A DNA stretch of 64,000 bases from Symsagittifera roscoffensis (lineage: Eukaryota; Xenacoelomorpha; Acoela; Convolutidae), in NCBI RefSeq assembly GCF_963678635.1, contig NC_087062.1, forward strand, positions 32,399,651-32,463,650. The letters are read 5' to 3'. Positions within the stretch are counted from its first letter, which is position 1. Every line of letters starts with the position of its first letter. Position numbers and translations under genes: made by a program. Below the pieces are notes generated by a model that saw nothing but the letters and a program-made list of their open reading frames with translations, was not told the origin of the DNA and searched no databases. This document shows positions 22,748 through 33,011 of this stretch, piece after piece.

Positions 22748-22940
22748 TAAGTGCACAGGATTTGATTGAATACAAGGGTAGTCCTGTTGGAGAAAACTCC
22801 AGAAGAGGTGAGAAGTAATTGAGACCATGTACATTTCTAGATGGCTCCAGACCCCATACATTTCCGATATCCGCAGATGCGAGTCGCGATAACACATAAT
22901 CAATATTGCAAAAGGCTTTGTTTACTGAAGACAGTTTATA
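22748..22940 (-). CDS. C2orf69: C2orf69-family protein, middle coding exon
   Basis: A 193-bp exon between a cttcaatcag acceptor and a GTAAGC donor. It continues the frame of the 23047-23133 exon in phase 0 and ends in phase 1, which fits the last exon. The translation includes NIDYVLSRLA, then ADIGNVWGLEPSRNVHGLNY, matching the family block in which a Val-Trp pair precedes a Pro-Ser-Arg motif. The exon was found by reading frames by eye, not from a long open frame, and its identity rests on that block plus matching splice phases. Confidence 0.65.
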
Positions 22941-23046
22941 CTGATTGAAGTCTTCTGAGTTTTTGCTCCTCTAAACAAGGCACTAGTTTCTTTTTTTTTT
23001 CAATTTCTAAAGTACGTAATATAACGGTAATTTTTTGAGCATTTAC

Positions 23047-23133
23047 TTGCTGTATATCTCCCGGAACAAAAAGAATTTGCCTGGATGAGGAGGCTATCTC
23101 TTTTGTGTGAAGTATAAGTTCCACAGATGTCAT
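23047..23133 (-). CDS. C2orf69: C2orf69-family protein, first recognised coding exon
   Basis: Encodes 29 residues ending RQILFVPGDIQQ, the family's conserved phe-pro-gly-asp block near the start of the mature protein, before a GTAAAT donor. The ATG at 23133 is the first in frame, but the frame stays open upstream to an acceptor-like tttttag near 23160. The true start, and any mitochondrial targeting sequence, may therefore lie in another exon upstream. With this ATG the protein is 268 residues, shorter than the vertebrate protein. Confidence 0.55.
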
Positions 23134-25778
23134 TGATTCTGAACTAATGTTTCTTCTTCTAAAAGCGACCTACGGTATTTTAAAGAAAACAAAAAAAAGA
23201 TGCACTCCCGTGCAGCTACAGCGATTATACAATTAACTGGGGCCATACTAGTCTTTTCTAAATGCACCAAAAGAAAATTATAACACAGCGGCCATGGAAT
23301 TCATAGCAACTCTCGACGACCTCTTTTCTACCTATGGAGACACTTTGAAACACACTACAACGAGCTAATCTCCAGTACTTGGAGAATTTGAAAAGCAAAA
23401 ATCATCTTGTTTACGGGAGTAATCCCGGTCCCACAGGGTCGAATCCATATTACATACATACATACAAACATCAAAAAATTCGGATTTGTTATAATCCCAT
23501 GTAAATTCGGTCCAATATACTTCAAAATTAATGTAAATTGGAACTGCCAACCTGATATTCTGACCTGTGCCTGTTAACTGCGGTAACTTCTCCTATCAGC
23601 AGCAAAACTTGGTTAAACAATAAGCCCAAAAACGTGTTTCAAAAAGTGTGATCTTTTTTCAAACTCTTCTTGTAAAGCGTCAACTGTTTTCCAAGCGATA
23701 CACTAACTTTTGAACACTGCTGGCTTTCATACCATCAAGTGATTACAAAAACCAGGCTTTCATACCATCAAGTGATTACAAAAACCAGAAGTTTTTCGAG
23801 ATATTTTAAGATTTTGATGCAACAATAATACGTATGCTGATATTCAAATCTTATTGAATGAAATATGGAGAACTCTTCATTGGAAAACTCAAAGCAGCGT
23901 TAAAATCTTTCTTTCTGGGAGCAAACGAATCGGCCTTGGGATGCTATACATAAATTTTCCGATTAAGAGATCTGATTTTTTCTGTTCTATGCAAATTTGG
24001 TAATGTATCTGGCGTCATTGTAAATTTGTTTCTGTTATTTTGTATGTATGGCATTTTATAAGCCCGCGGGTAAACGCCAAGCTACTGAATTTACTACTTT
24101 AATAACTCTCCATTAAGAGGTAAATAGTTGATTGAATTGTGTTTTTGTTCCGATTTTCGTAACGAAAGTACCGGAATAATTGTGCTCGGGGTGGGTTTTT
24201 TTTCTTCAGACAAATTTCGACTTTTAAACTAGCCATTTTTGACGGAATTTTTTTATATCATTCGAAAAGTATTGTTGTCCTGAGCTCAAATTTGAAAAGA
24301 TATCTAACCTGGGATCATTTTTCGTAAAGTTATGGGGGTTTAAAAATTGCCATTTTTGCCAATTTGGGAAAATTAACGCGCGATATGGCGTGTGGGGGGA
24401 TGATTTTCATAAAAAATTTTCCATTTTGTTTTATTACATTTAATTTTATAATGTTATTACTGACCCATAAACCTTAAAAGGCAGTCGGAACATTCAGGGC
24501 TTCGCCCTGATACGAGAAGTCTTGTTGAAGTTTAGAATCAATTTTAATATCGGTGAATATCTGGTGTTTTATTTGCTTTCAGATACCAACACAATTGTTT
24601 ATAATTCCATCGGCCGCGACATTTTCGTATGAGCAATAGGTGCTCCGTGAGGTTTCATTAAAATATCTAATAAAATTTTATCACTAAAACTATCCTGATG
24701 ACGCTATCATGAGACATACATCCAAAATTGGGGTCAAGTTGTGATTTTGATGAGGTTTAAAAATAATACAAAAACAATAGCAAAAATTTACATCTAAATT
24801 GTTGTTGTCTTCCAAAAAACTCAAAATTTCTGATTACCACGAGAAGCCAAATGATTATGAACTTTTCGGCAGTCAGTCATATCAAAGATTTTGGTTCACA
24901 CTTAAATATTTAAAATTTCGAGTTGCCCTGTCATGCTGTTATTTCGCACAATCTGAAAGACAAAAGTCGGAAATCAGAACAGCCCATTCTATCTCCACTT
25001 GCGGGATACACGCTCGAAAATACCATCTCGAGTATAATTGCTATTTGCAATTGGCTCATATTTTCTTGAGAATGTGGCTTTGTTCCTGATAGAGAATTCA
25101 ATGATTGGGCGCTGAACGTCAGAAAACAAAGCAAGACAATTATCTGACAAGTATAGAGATTTGATTGAAGATGGATATATTATTCAACCAATAGCTTTTG
25201 AAGTTTAGTGACGACGGCCCTAGAACCAGTTAGTTTTCTCTATATGGTTGGCTTGATCCCCAACCCATCTCACTCTCTTTACTTCTATCCACATTATACT
25301 TTACCTTTCCTTATCTAGAAAATTCCCAGGATTTTTACTGGATAATCTGATGAAGGGACTTCTGACTGTTACCTTGGTTACTATGATATTATTGACCTTC
25401 TGAGTATACAAGAAACTAGTATCCTGCTGGCATACCAACTGAACTCACGTCCAAACCTTCTCGTTATAACACAACCACTTGAAAATTATGAAACATCTTG
25501 AGCTTCACTCAATTACTGTAATCGCATTACTGGATTTTAATCCAAAGTTATTGTCTAGATTTCTGAAGTTGTTTTTACTTAATTGAAAATTTTTTTGCCT
25601 AATTTTGTTGAGTTGATGTGAGTTTCAAGTTGATCCATCTGTAATCGATCAAACACACGCTGTCCAACGAAAATTTCTCCTTACTTTGTTCCCATCCCCG
25701 ATTTCATGGTTTTCGCGTGTTTGTAGTATTTAGAGACCTGGCCATGGTCCGGTATCTATATCAATTATCCTAATTGTT
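23134..25778. other. Intergenic AT-rich region, little recognised
   Basis: Contains the 33-bp tandem duplication at 23722-23787 and a small hairpin (gggcttcgccc) near 24500. Upstream exons or the promoter of the C2orf69 homologue may lie near 23.1-23.6 kb. Open frames such as 24799-25089 (+) show no family signal. The 5' untranslated part of the CR1-group element probably occupies the last few hundred bases. Confidence 0.4.
23722..23787. repeat. 33-bp perfect tandem duplication
   Basis: ggctttcataccatcaagtg plus 13 more bases occurs twice in direct succession (23722-23754 and 23755-23787) without a mismatch. Confidence 0.9.
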
Positions 25779-25811
25779 GTGATAAACTTATTAAATAGTT
25801 TCCGGTTTGAT

Positions 25812-26597
25812 ATGTCTCAAGCAAAAGCTACTAGATGTGGACCATGCAACAAAACAGTGAAGGACAACGACTCAACTGCTATAGGATGTGAAAAGTGCAG
25901 CGCGTGGTTCCATGGGCAATGTGTTGGATTGTCTCCTGATGATGTAGCTACAATGGGCAAAATTCGAGGATGCTTCTGGCTGTGCTCTGGCTGCCTTGAG
26001 GGGAACATCTTCACATCCCAAGCTAAGTTTGAACTGATTATTCAAAGACAAGAAAGCTTAATCGAAATTACAAAAAGCATTAAAGAAACTGTTGAAAATG
26101 TTGATCCAACCAAGACAACATCATCGAATGTACCGGTTAATAGTCGTATTAATAACAGTCACCGGGCCAACACATGTGAAAACGAGATAATCATCGACGG
26201 GGTCTGCGAAGACAACGGACAGTTTACATCCAATATAGAGGCCGAAGAAGCCAAAGTGGCCGAAATTTTTGATCATATAGGCGAAGAAAATCTCAGTATC
26301 TGCCAAATGTATAGACTTGGTAAAGCTAATCCCCAACAACGAAGACCGCGTCCTTTACTTGTTCGTCTGTCATCCGAATGGAATGCTAGAAAATGCCTGG
26401 CAAAATCTTACAAACTGAAGAATTTCAAAGAAAAGATTTTCATATCGAAGTCCCTGAACCAAGAAGAACAGATTCTGAAACGTAAAATCTTCAAGAAACG
26501 GTACGACATGATTAACAATGAAAAAGTTCCACGCGATGAGCTAAAAATTCGTGGTCTGACCCTCGAACGAAATGGTATCAAGATCAATCTTGACTGA
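25812..26597 (+). CDS. CR1-group ORF1 protein with N-terminal PHD finger
   Basis: The start is set at the ATG encoding MSQAKATRCGPC; the frame is open 11 codons further upstream from 25779. Residues about 8-60 form a PHD zinc finger: CGPC, then GCEKCSAWFHGQCVGL and FWLCSGC, with the expected Cys4-His-Cys3 spacing. A helical segment follows (about 80-100, IIQRQESLIEITKSIKE) and then an RNA-recognition-like region (NEIIIDGVCE, SICQMYRLGK, RPRPLLVRLSSEWNARKCL). The end, KIFISKSLNQEEQILKRKIF, resembles the C-terminal nucleic-acid-binding part of ORF1 proteins. The likely role is binding of element RNA. The stop is 7 bases before the region where ORF2 homology begins. The frame is intact over 261 codons. 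Confidence 0.8.
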   Translation: MSQAKATRCGPCNKTVKDNDSTAIGCEKCSAWFHGQCVGLSPDDVATMGKIRGCFWLCSGCLEGNIFTSQAKFELIIQRQESLIEITKSIKETVENVDPTKTTSSNVPVNSRINNSHRANTCENEIIIDGVCEDNGQFTSNIEAEEAKVAEIFDHIGEENLSICQMYRLGKANPQQRRPRPLLVRLSSEWNARKCLAKSYKLKNFKEKIFISKSLNQEEQILKRKIFKKRYDMINNEKVPRDELKIRGLTLERNGIKINLD

Positions 26598-26603
26598 CTA
26601 CAA

Positions 26604-29442
26604 TCAAAGTTATGCCTTATCAACGCACAAAGTCTCTTGAGCATAAATCAGCGTCTGAAGTTAATCAATTTTCTTTCTTTACATTCTCCTGATATCGTGT
26701 TCATTACTGAAACATGGCTTAAACCAGAAGTTACTGATCCCGAAATTTTTCCAATGAATTCTCCCTATTCGGTTATTGCTCGAAAAGACCGCACTTCTGG
26801 AGAACACGGAGGTGTTCTCATTGCTACAAAAAGGAGTTTTGCTCTAAATTATTCAACTCTATCATACGATGCAGATTACTGCATCGGACTTTCAATATAT
26901 TCGGGTGCAGTTAATCATATTTTCCTCCTTATTTACAACCCCCCCCGCTTCGTCGCAGTTTCGGATACCTGCCAAAATGCTTACTGATTCAATACGTTAT
27001 TTTAACTCCAAATTGATTAATGGTTCTAGTTCGTACACAATCTTAGGTGACCTAAATCTGCCTGATATCTGTTGGGCATCTTCTGATGGTGGCTGTGATT
27101 ACTCGAAACTGTTCCTAGAGGTTATTGAGGATCATAGCTTAATGCCCCTTATATATGAACCCACACATCGCTCAGGCAACACTCTTGATATCATTTTAAC
27201 TTCGCACACAGAATTGTTCACTGCATTTGTAAATGAAGTGCTTTACTCAGACCATTTTCCTTTATTTGCTTTTTTTACCATTCCTGAAGCAGCGCCTACT
27301 GTGAGTGGGAATTTTATGAAAACCTCTCTATCTAAATCATCTTTTTCTCATTCGATCTTCAATACTAACATCAGCCCTTGCTTTACCAAACTCATTGTGG
27401 AACAAAACTCATGTTATTCCATATCCACCACTAATGATTATGTAGATAGCTGGTACGCTCAGATCAATCATGCAATTCTTTCATCATGCGCACAGAAAAC
27501 TAAAAGACGCCAGCAACTTCCCTATTATTATTCGTCGCATACAGTTCATTTACTGAATAAGCATCATTCCATATCTAAACGGACAGCCAACACAAATCAT
27601 TTAGCTTCGATCCAACAAGACCTTAACAATTCAATCGAATTGGATAAAACTTGTCTCCTTGAATCTTTAAGACCAAATTCTACCCGTGATTGCTTTAAAT
27701 ACCTTCGATCTTTTACCAGAAGGAAACTACCAAACCAAATGCACTGGATGAATAGTAAAGCATCCACTTCTATTGAAATAGCCATTCTTTTGAACGATTA
27801 CTTCTGTTCAGTGTTTCTAGAAAAGCATGAAATTCAAATCTTACAACCCGAAAAACCCACTATTTTTCTATCCGATCTCCATGTCAACCTTAAAAAGGTC
27901 GAGAAAGCTCTCAAATTTGCTAAAACTTCTTGTATTACCAACGACCGCCTCCCAACCTTTATTCTTAACTACTGCAGTGAATTAATATCTCCTCTAGTCG
28001 TGCAGCTCTTTGTCAAGGTTTTGGAAACTAAAACGTGGCCAGAACTTTGGAAATGTGCGTTTATTACGCCAGTTCTTAAATCTAGTAATCCCGAAAATGT
28101 TGAAAATTATCGCCCGATTAGCATATTGCCTCAATTATCGATTGTTCTGGAGAGAATGATCTTCGATTTCATTTATCCTAAAATTCGGGCTAAAGTTACA
28201 CCTGCTCAACATGGTTTTATGACCAAGCGATCGACTGTTACTCAGCTTCTTGAATACCTAGATCAGATTTATAACGACGTCGAGGCAAAAAGCGAATGTC
28301 TTTCTGTGTACTTCGATTTTCGCAAGGCTTTTGATCAAGTTCCTCATCATATACTTATTTTGAAACTTGGTAATTTAGGCTTTGACGTTAGCTTTCTTGA
28401 ACTTTTTGCTTCCTATCTCACAAACCGCACGCAAAATGTCTTAATTAACAATGAAGCATCTCCAAAAGGCCATGTAACAAGTGGTGTTCCGCAAGGAAGT
28501 GTACTCGGCCCTTTACTATTTATACTCTTCATTAATGACATGCCAGCTGTCTTGAAAACCTCTAAATGTTTTCTGTTTGCTGATGACAGCAAACTCTATT
28601 CAAAATATGACTTTTCCTTAGTTCAAATAGACATTGATCTATTTATCAATTGGACGCTTGAAAACGAAATGACATTTAATTCTGATAAATGCAAAGTTAT
28701 TTGTTTTAACTCAACTTCCCCCAAATCTACACTTTGCCTTAATGATTACCCAATTCCGTCAGTTTCATCTATCAAAGATCTCGGAGTAACGATATCTAGT
28801 GATTTAAAGTGGGACATCCACATTAAAACCAAACTGGTTGCAGTTAACAAAGCTTTCCATTTCTTGAAACGTTCAATCCCTTATGGAGTATCCATGAGAA
28901 CCAAATTCAAATATTACCAGCTATGTATTGTGAATATTTTATTATACGGTAGTCAGGTCTGGTTTCCATCTTTAACATATCGCCGCAAACTAGAATTATT
29001 TAACAGAAAATGTTTGAAATGGGTAACGGGAGTCAACGACTATACAGAACAACTTAGAAAAACGAATTCCTTGCCAATTTCCTTCACTATAGCTTTACAT
29101 GATATGTGTTTTCTTAATCGAGTCCTGACTGATCAATTTGATTTCAACCTTTACAGATACATAAATTTTACCTTTGCAGCCAAAGACCTTCGCAATAGCT
29201 CACGCCCTAAGCTTTCAACAACCCAGAATTGTCGACTCTTCTTTACAGAGCAATTTTTCTTCTATCGCGTCTGTCGGTATGCCAACATGATTTCAGCAAA
29301 CAACATAGCCGACATTTTCTCATCGCCTGAAATTTTCAAAGCAAAATTGAAAATCTATCTGAAAAATAGAATTGATATGTTCAACTTAAACAACTCTTGT
29401 TCAATGCTACTTTGTTGCCATTGCATAAATTGCCGTTCGTGA
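26604..29442 (+). pseudogene. CR1-group ORF2: endonuclease plus reverse transcriptase, one frameshift
   Basis: The endonuclease begins near 26604 (LCLINAQSLLSINQR) with FITETW. Its frame breaks at a run of eight C (26939-26946) and resumes one base later, with LGDLNLPDICW and the closing SDHFPLF box. The RT follows: ENYRPISILPQLSIVLER, QHGFMTKRSTVTQLLEYL, YFDFRKAFDQVPHH, SGVPQGSVLGPLLFILFIND and FADDSKLY (the catalytic box). A C-terminal region ends CCHCINCRS. From 26869 to 29442 the frame is uninterrupted (857 residues). A one-base indel in the C run, in the genome or in the assembly, is the only defect. ORF2 proteins nick the target and prime reverse transcription there. Confidence 0.85.
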
Positions 29443-29512
29443 TGTCTTGTGTACATAATCATACCATTTCTTTTGTTTGATGCCTTTATATTTTAAAGGG
29501 AATAAATTCTTT

Positions 29513-29536
29513 TAGTAGTAGTAGTAGTAGTAGTAG
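29513..29536 (+). repeat. (TAG)8 tail of the CR1-group element
   Basis: Eight TAG triplets directly follow the 3' UTR (gggaataaattctttt) of the element. They mark its 3' end. Confidence 0.85.
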
Positions 29537-29761
29537 TATATCTTTTTAGGGCGGGGGCTCTTTTGGTATAGCTTTGAATTTGTAGAGCCTTTAATGTTAC
29601 AAGTCCTGAGCGAACCAGTTTGGCTTCAATCGAACCAGATATCAAATCCTGAAGCGTGACTTTGAGCCACCTGATACCGGTCTTTCAGCCAATGGTACCC
29701 AAACGAAACAGTACCCAAACGATACTAAAATTTCGCTTACGATACCCAACAGTCGATGTGG
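29537..29761. other. Spacer; right part is old Ty3-like leader
   Basis: The segment from about 29708 to 29761 (cagtacccaaacgatactaa through acccaacagtcgatgtgg) matches 54221-54280 in the leader of the young giant element, and continues after the non-LTR insertion at 57822. So it belongs to the old level-0 element. I do not see homology for 29537-29707. Confidence 0.6.
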
Positions 29762-29809
29762 ATGTTTTTCTCTGTGGATGTGGATAAAAATCTTAAAACG
29801 CATTGAAAT

Positions 29810-30522
29810 GTCGACAAGACAGAAGATGTCAAAACAGAAGGAGGTATCAGACGAAGAAAATGAAGGTTCGTCTCATTTTGCTCAATGCTCCAACACAGAT
29901 TGCAAAATATGGACACCACTCTGGATACCTAAATCTATGCCCTTGAAATACCTTCAGGATGATTTTCTATGCGGCTTCTGTTCTTCTAAAACTGAAAAGA
30001 GGGTCAAAGCACTTGAGTCAGAAGTGGAGGAATTGAAGATGATCAGCCCTGAAAACACAAAAAGCATCTCTGCTCCAGCTAAGCCAACAAGTTACTCGGA
30101 AATTCTCAAAAACCTGAAGTCAGAAGAGAGAGCAAGAAAGGAGGGCCTGTAATGTCATAATTTCTGGCTCTAAGGCCGCAGAGAATGGCAAAGAACTAGT
30201 GCAAAATATTCTACATGAAACTAAAACAGTTGCTACTGATGGCTTAACCACCAAAAGGATCGGTAAAGTGAATGAAGATGGATTACAAATGCTTCTGGTA
30301 ACCCTCGGATCAGCAGACGAGCGCAACAATCTTCTCAAAAAAGCAAGACTGCTCAGAGACAAGGAAAAATACAAGAATATCTTCCTGCAGCCTGACCTCA
30401 CGAAAGACGAAAGAGCACGACAGTACACACTCAGATGTGACCTACGAAAAATCAGAGAAGAAAACCCTGAAAATGAGTACATTATTAGAGCGGGCAAAGT
30501 AGTGGAGAAAGAGCGGGCATGA
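29810..30522 (+). pseudogene. ORF1 of the second non-LTR element (one frameshift)
   Basis: The N-terminal part (from MSTRQKMSK near 29808) has a Cys-rich finger, CSNTDCKIWTPLW through CGFC, that looks like a shortened PHD-type zinc finger. A coiled coil follows (KRVKALESEVEELK). The frame then breaks near 30150 and resumes one base on with CNVIISGSKAAENGKELVQN, an RRM-like segment, and IFLQPDLTKDERARQYTLR followed by YIIRAGKVV, the C-terminal domain common in ORF1 proteins of several non-LTR clades. It stops at TGA 30520-30522. The likely role is RNA binding and chaperoning. Confidence 0.7.
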
Positions 30523-31379
30523 CTGAAAGTTGCTTTATGGAATGTCGAAGGCGCAAAAAACACTCTAGACTTTACAAACTCAGAAGAACTTGACTATGAC
30601 GTACTATTTCTCACTGAGACTTTTTCTATTAAGAACCTTGATATCAACAATTTCGTTACTTACAACATTCTTGCTAAAAAACTAGCCAGAGGACGCCCAA
30701 GTGGAGGTATTGCTATTTCCGTCAACAAGAGGATGAGATGCAGGGCTAAAATTTTCTTCCAGTCAGCAAATACACTTGGCGTTACCCTTGGGAACTTGAA
30801 TGTGCATCTAATTGCTTCTTATTTTTGCCCCAATACTAACTTAGATCTCATCACCACAGACTTGGATAATTGCTTAGAACTTTGCTCAAACCAGAATCTT
30901 ATTATCATGGGAGGCGATTTCAACTGTCGGGTTGACACTGGGAGCAGAGGTTTATCACTTTTGAAGCATCTGGAACTCTGGGGTTTATACTGTGCAAATG
31001 ACCTAGGCAACTCCACGTACATCGCCCCAAATGGCAACAGTACAATTGATTTACTTTTCACTAACATAATGTTGCCTCTCTCAACAACAGTCGTGCCAAA
31101 GTTTATCACAAAACACCTATTAGTACAACTAAACGTTCCTTTCAGGTACGAAGAAGCGGGTAATAAACCCAATCGCGCGCTAGAAGCTGCCCTTCAGATA
31201 TCAGCGCGCTAGAAGCTGCCCTTCAGAGTATTCCCACTGATATCAACCGTTGGAATGGTGAAAACATTAATACACATACGGAACTTTTCGTTACCGCCTT
31301 CAAAACAGCCGCAGTGTACCCACGGAAACGCATATCGGCACCCTGGTTTGACAAAAAACTGTATGGAGTGCACAAAAAA
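30523..31379 (+). pseudogene. ORF2 endonuclease part of the second non-LTR element
   Basis: It is open in the same frame as ORF1, directly after its TGA. It begins LKVALWNVEGAKNTLDF with FLTETFS, then GGIAISVNKRMR and IIMGGDFNCRVD, the endonuclease core, and STIDLLFTN. The frame is thrown off at 31175-31232 by an imperfect 29-bp tandem duplication. Ignoring that duplication, the original frame runs on (WFDKKLYGVHKK) to 31379, where the giant LTR element interrupts it. The other part of ORF2 is at 55817-57685. Confidence 0.8.
31175..31232 (+). repeat. 29-bp tandem duplication in ORF2
   Basis: gcgcgctagaagctgccctt begins at 31175 and again at 31204; 24 bases are identical and the period is 29. 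It shifts the ORF2 frame by two bases. Confidence 0.9.
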
Positions 31380-32265
31380 TGTAACATTCGCCCAAATATC
31401 ACACAGCGACGGAGCGTAGAAAAAGTACCTATTGACGACTGGCAGGCGTCAGTTACCTTAATTCCACTCGTTTTTCACCGTCTCGACCTTGCCAGTTGAT
31501 TTTCTGGTCTGTCTAGGGCAAAGTAAAAAGTTACTATTTTTAGGCCATCAGTCAAACGACTTTTGATCAGCTTTCGTTTGCATGCGAACACAACCACATA
31601 GCTGAGTCTCGGATCCTCAGACTACGTGATTGTCATTAAAAACACGGCTCGAACCACCTATTTCTATATGTTTTTGTGTGACAGTTTTATATTAAATCCA
31701 TTGGAGATGGATTGACCTTTTCCTTTCTCTATCTACTCATGCTCTGAAATATTAAATAATAACGGTGTTTAATTCAGATCTAGGACATTACAGCAACTGT
31801 TATGGCTAGTTTACCCAGTCCCTTCACATATAACAGTCTCTGGGGGACCAAGCCTCCGCTCCCGTGATTTTCTTGAGATAACACTCTTATCTCCTATATT
31901 TCGTGTCCCGGGAGGGTTCCGTGGTATTTCTCTTCCCCCCACTGAAGCCTCCGTCTCCACAAATATCCGTCACTAAGGTCCTTATCGTGTGTTATTGCCA
32001 CGATAAGAGGCTTCGTAATTTTCTCGTCTCGGATACAACCGTTCGTCACAAAATATGGCGTCGTTCTGATTTTTCTCTATTTTATTCAAAATGGCCGTCT
32101 TTTTTCTATTTCTCAGAAATGTTCTCCTTCAAATCGAAATTTTAAAAATAAAAATTCCAGAACATTCTGACCCTCCGTCGCAACACTTTTCTGTTCGTAA
32201 GGCCTTTAGTCACTTTTTTTTCCGTCGCGGGAAGGTTATACTGTGTCATCCGGCGGAATGGCACA
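31380..32265 (-). repeat. LTR (3' LTR in element sense)
   Basis: An 886-bp copy beginning tgtaacattcgccc and ending ggaatggcaca on the plus strand. It follows the polypurine tract (element sense). It is identical by eye to 54931-55816 except at 32203. The small plus-strand open frames in it are shared by both copies simply because the copies are identical. Confidence 0.95.
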
Positions 32266-32277
32266 TACTCCCCGGAC
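32266..32277 (-). promoter_or_regulatory. Polypurine tract next to the 3' LTR
   Basis: On the minus strand GTCCGGGGAGTA directly precedes the LTR start TGTGCC. A purine-rich GGGGAG core in this position is the expected primer for plus-strand synthesis. The core recurs five times inside ORF A. Confidence 0.65.
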
Positions 32278-33011
32278 AAGTCTCCATCAATGTCCCTATT
32301 GATCGCACAACACCGGGTTATCGTCAAGTAGGTATCCAGTTTTCTGTAACCAATCTTACAAATCGCATAAGAAAATGAAATTTATCTACTCCACCTCAAC
32401 TCACTACATGTTCACAAATGGCATCGTACTACATCTCACTGCCTTTCAACATTTTCACAAAAGTTGCACCATGAGGAGTGTCCTAGATAAAATTTCCTTT
32501 CTGACTACTCACGTCATCTCGCCATAAAACTTCTTTTCGCTTCTGATTAAAAAGTGGGACGTGGCACGGCCACGCACCCGTTAAAATTAACTTAACTTCA
32601 CTCACCAAGTATAATTAGTCATTTATGCGGTCCTTTCAATATTAAAACTAAGAAACTCTGTGGCTAGGAAAGTTATTGAGTTACCCACCCTTCTCGAGCG
32701 AGTTTACTCAAACTTACCATGTCGCCACACAGTGAATTTGTGTCTTACACAGGTTAAAAACTTCAGTCGGGAATAAATAGGTAAATATACTCACCTATGC
32801 TCCTTATATACATACATAGATAGTAGTAACTAAAATCAACAATTTCAACAATTTTAACAATTGCAACAATTTTCAAAGTTTGGTCTGACCAAACTAAATC
32901 AAAACAAAAAGTTTTACAAGTTCAATAATCAAAACTTGGTTGATTTGTTCAAGTTTTTACACACAAAGACAATCAAGTTTTTTCTCCTTCTCTTCTCTTC
33001 CTCCGTCATCT
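32278..33011 (-). other. 3' untranslated region of the young giant element
   Basis: 734 bp between the ORF B stop and the polypurine tract, non-coding. The block at 32278-32310 resembles 42928-42963 in ORF A (tccatcRaYgtccc, tYgatcgc). Most of the region (about 32271-32655) is absent from the old relative at 60371, with the junction at a shared actc. Confidence 0.6.

Larger units (their letters stand above)
25779..29536 (+). mobile_element. Nearly intact CR1-group non-LTR retrotransposon
   Basis: Two ORFs in the usual order followed by a short 3' UTR and a (TAG)8 tail. ORF1 carries a PHD finger; ORF2 carries an apurinic-type endonuclease and a reverse transcriptase with no RNase H. PHD-type ORF1 proteins and simple-repeat 3' ends are known in the CR1/L2/Daphne group. 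The 5' end is not defined here; the start given is the beginning of the open ORF1 frame. One frameshift in ORF2 is the only coding lesion I see. I could not identify target-site duplications. Confidence 0.8.

Noticed and set aside
31374-31379. A longer target-site duplication for the giant element
   Set aside because: The insertion lies in a run of A, so only 3-4 A residues can be claimed; the exact length is ambiguous.
31903-32145. 80-residue plus-strand open frame in the LTR, repeated at 55454-55696
   Set aside because: It is identical in both places only because the LTRs are identical. It runs antisense to the element, has low complexity and no family resemblance.
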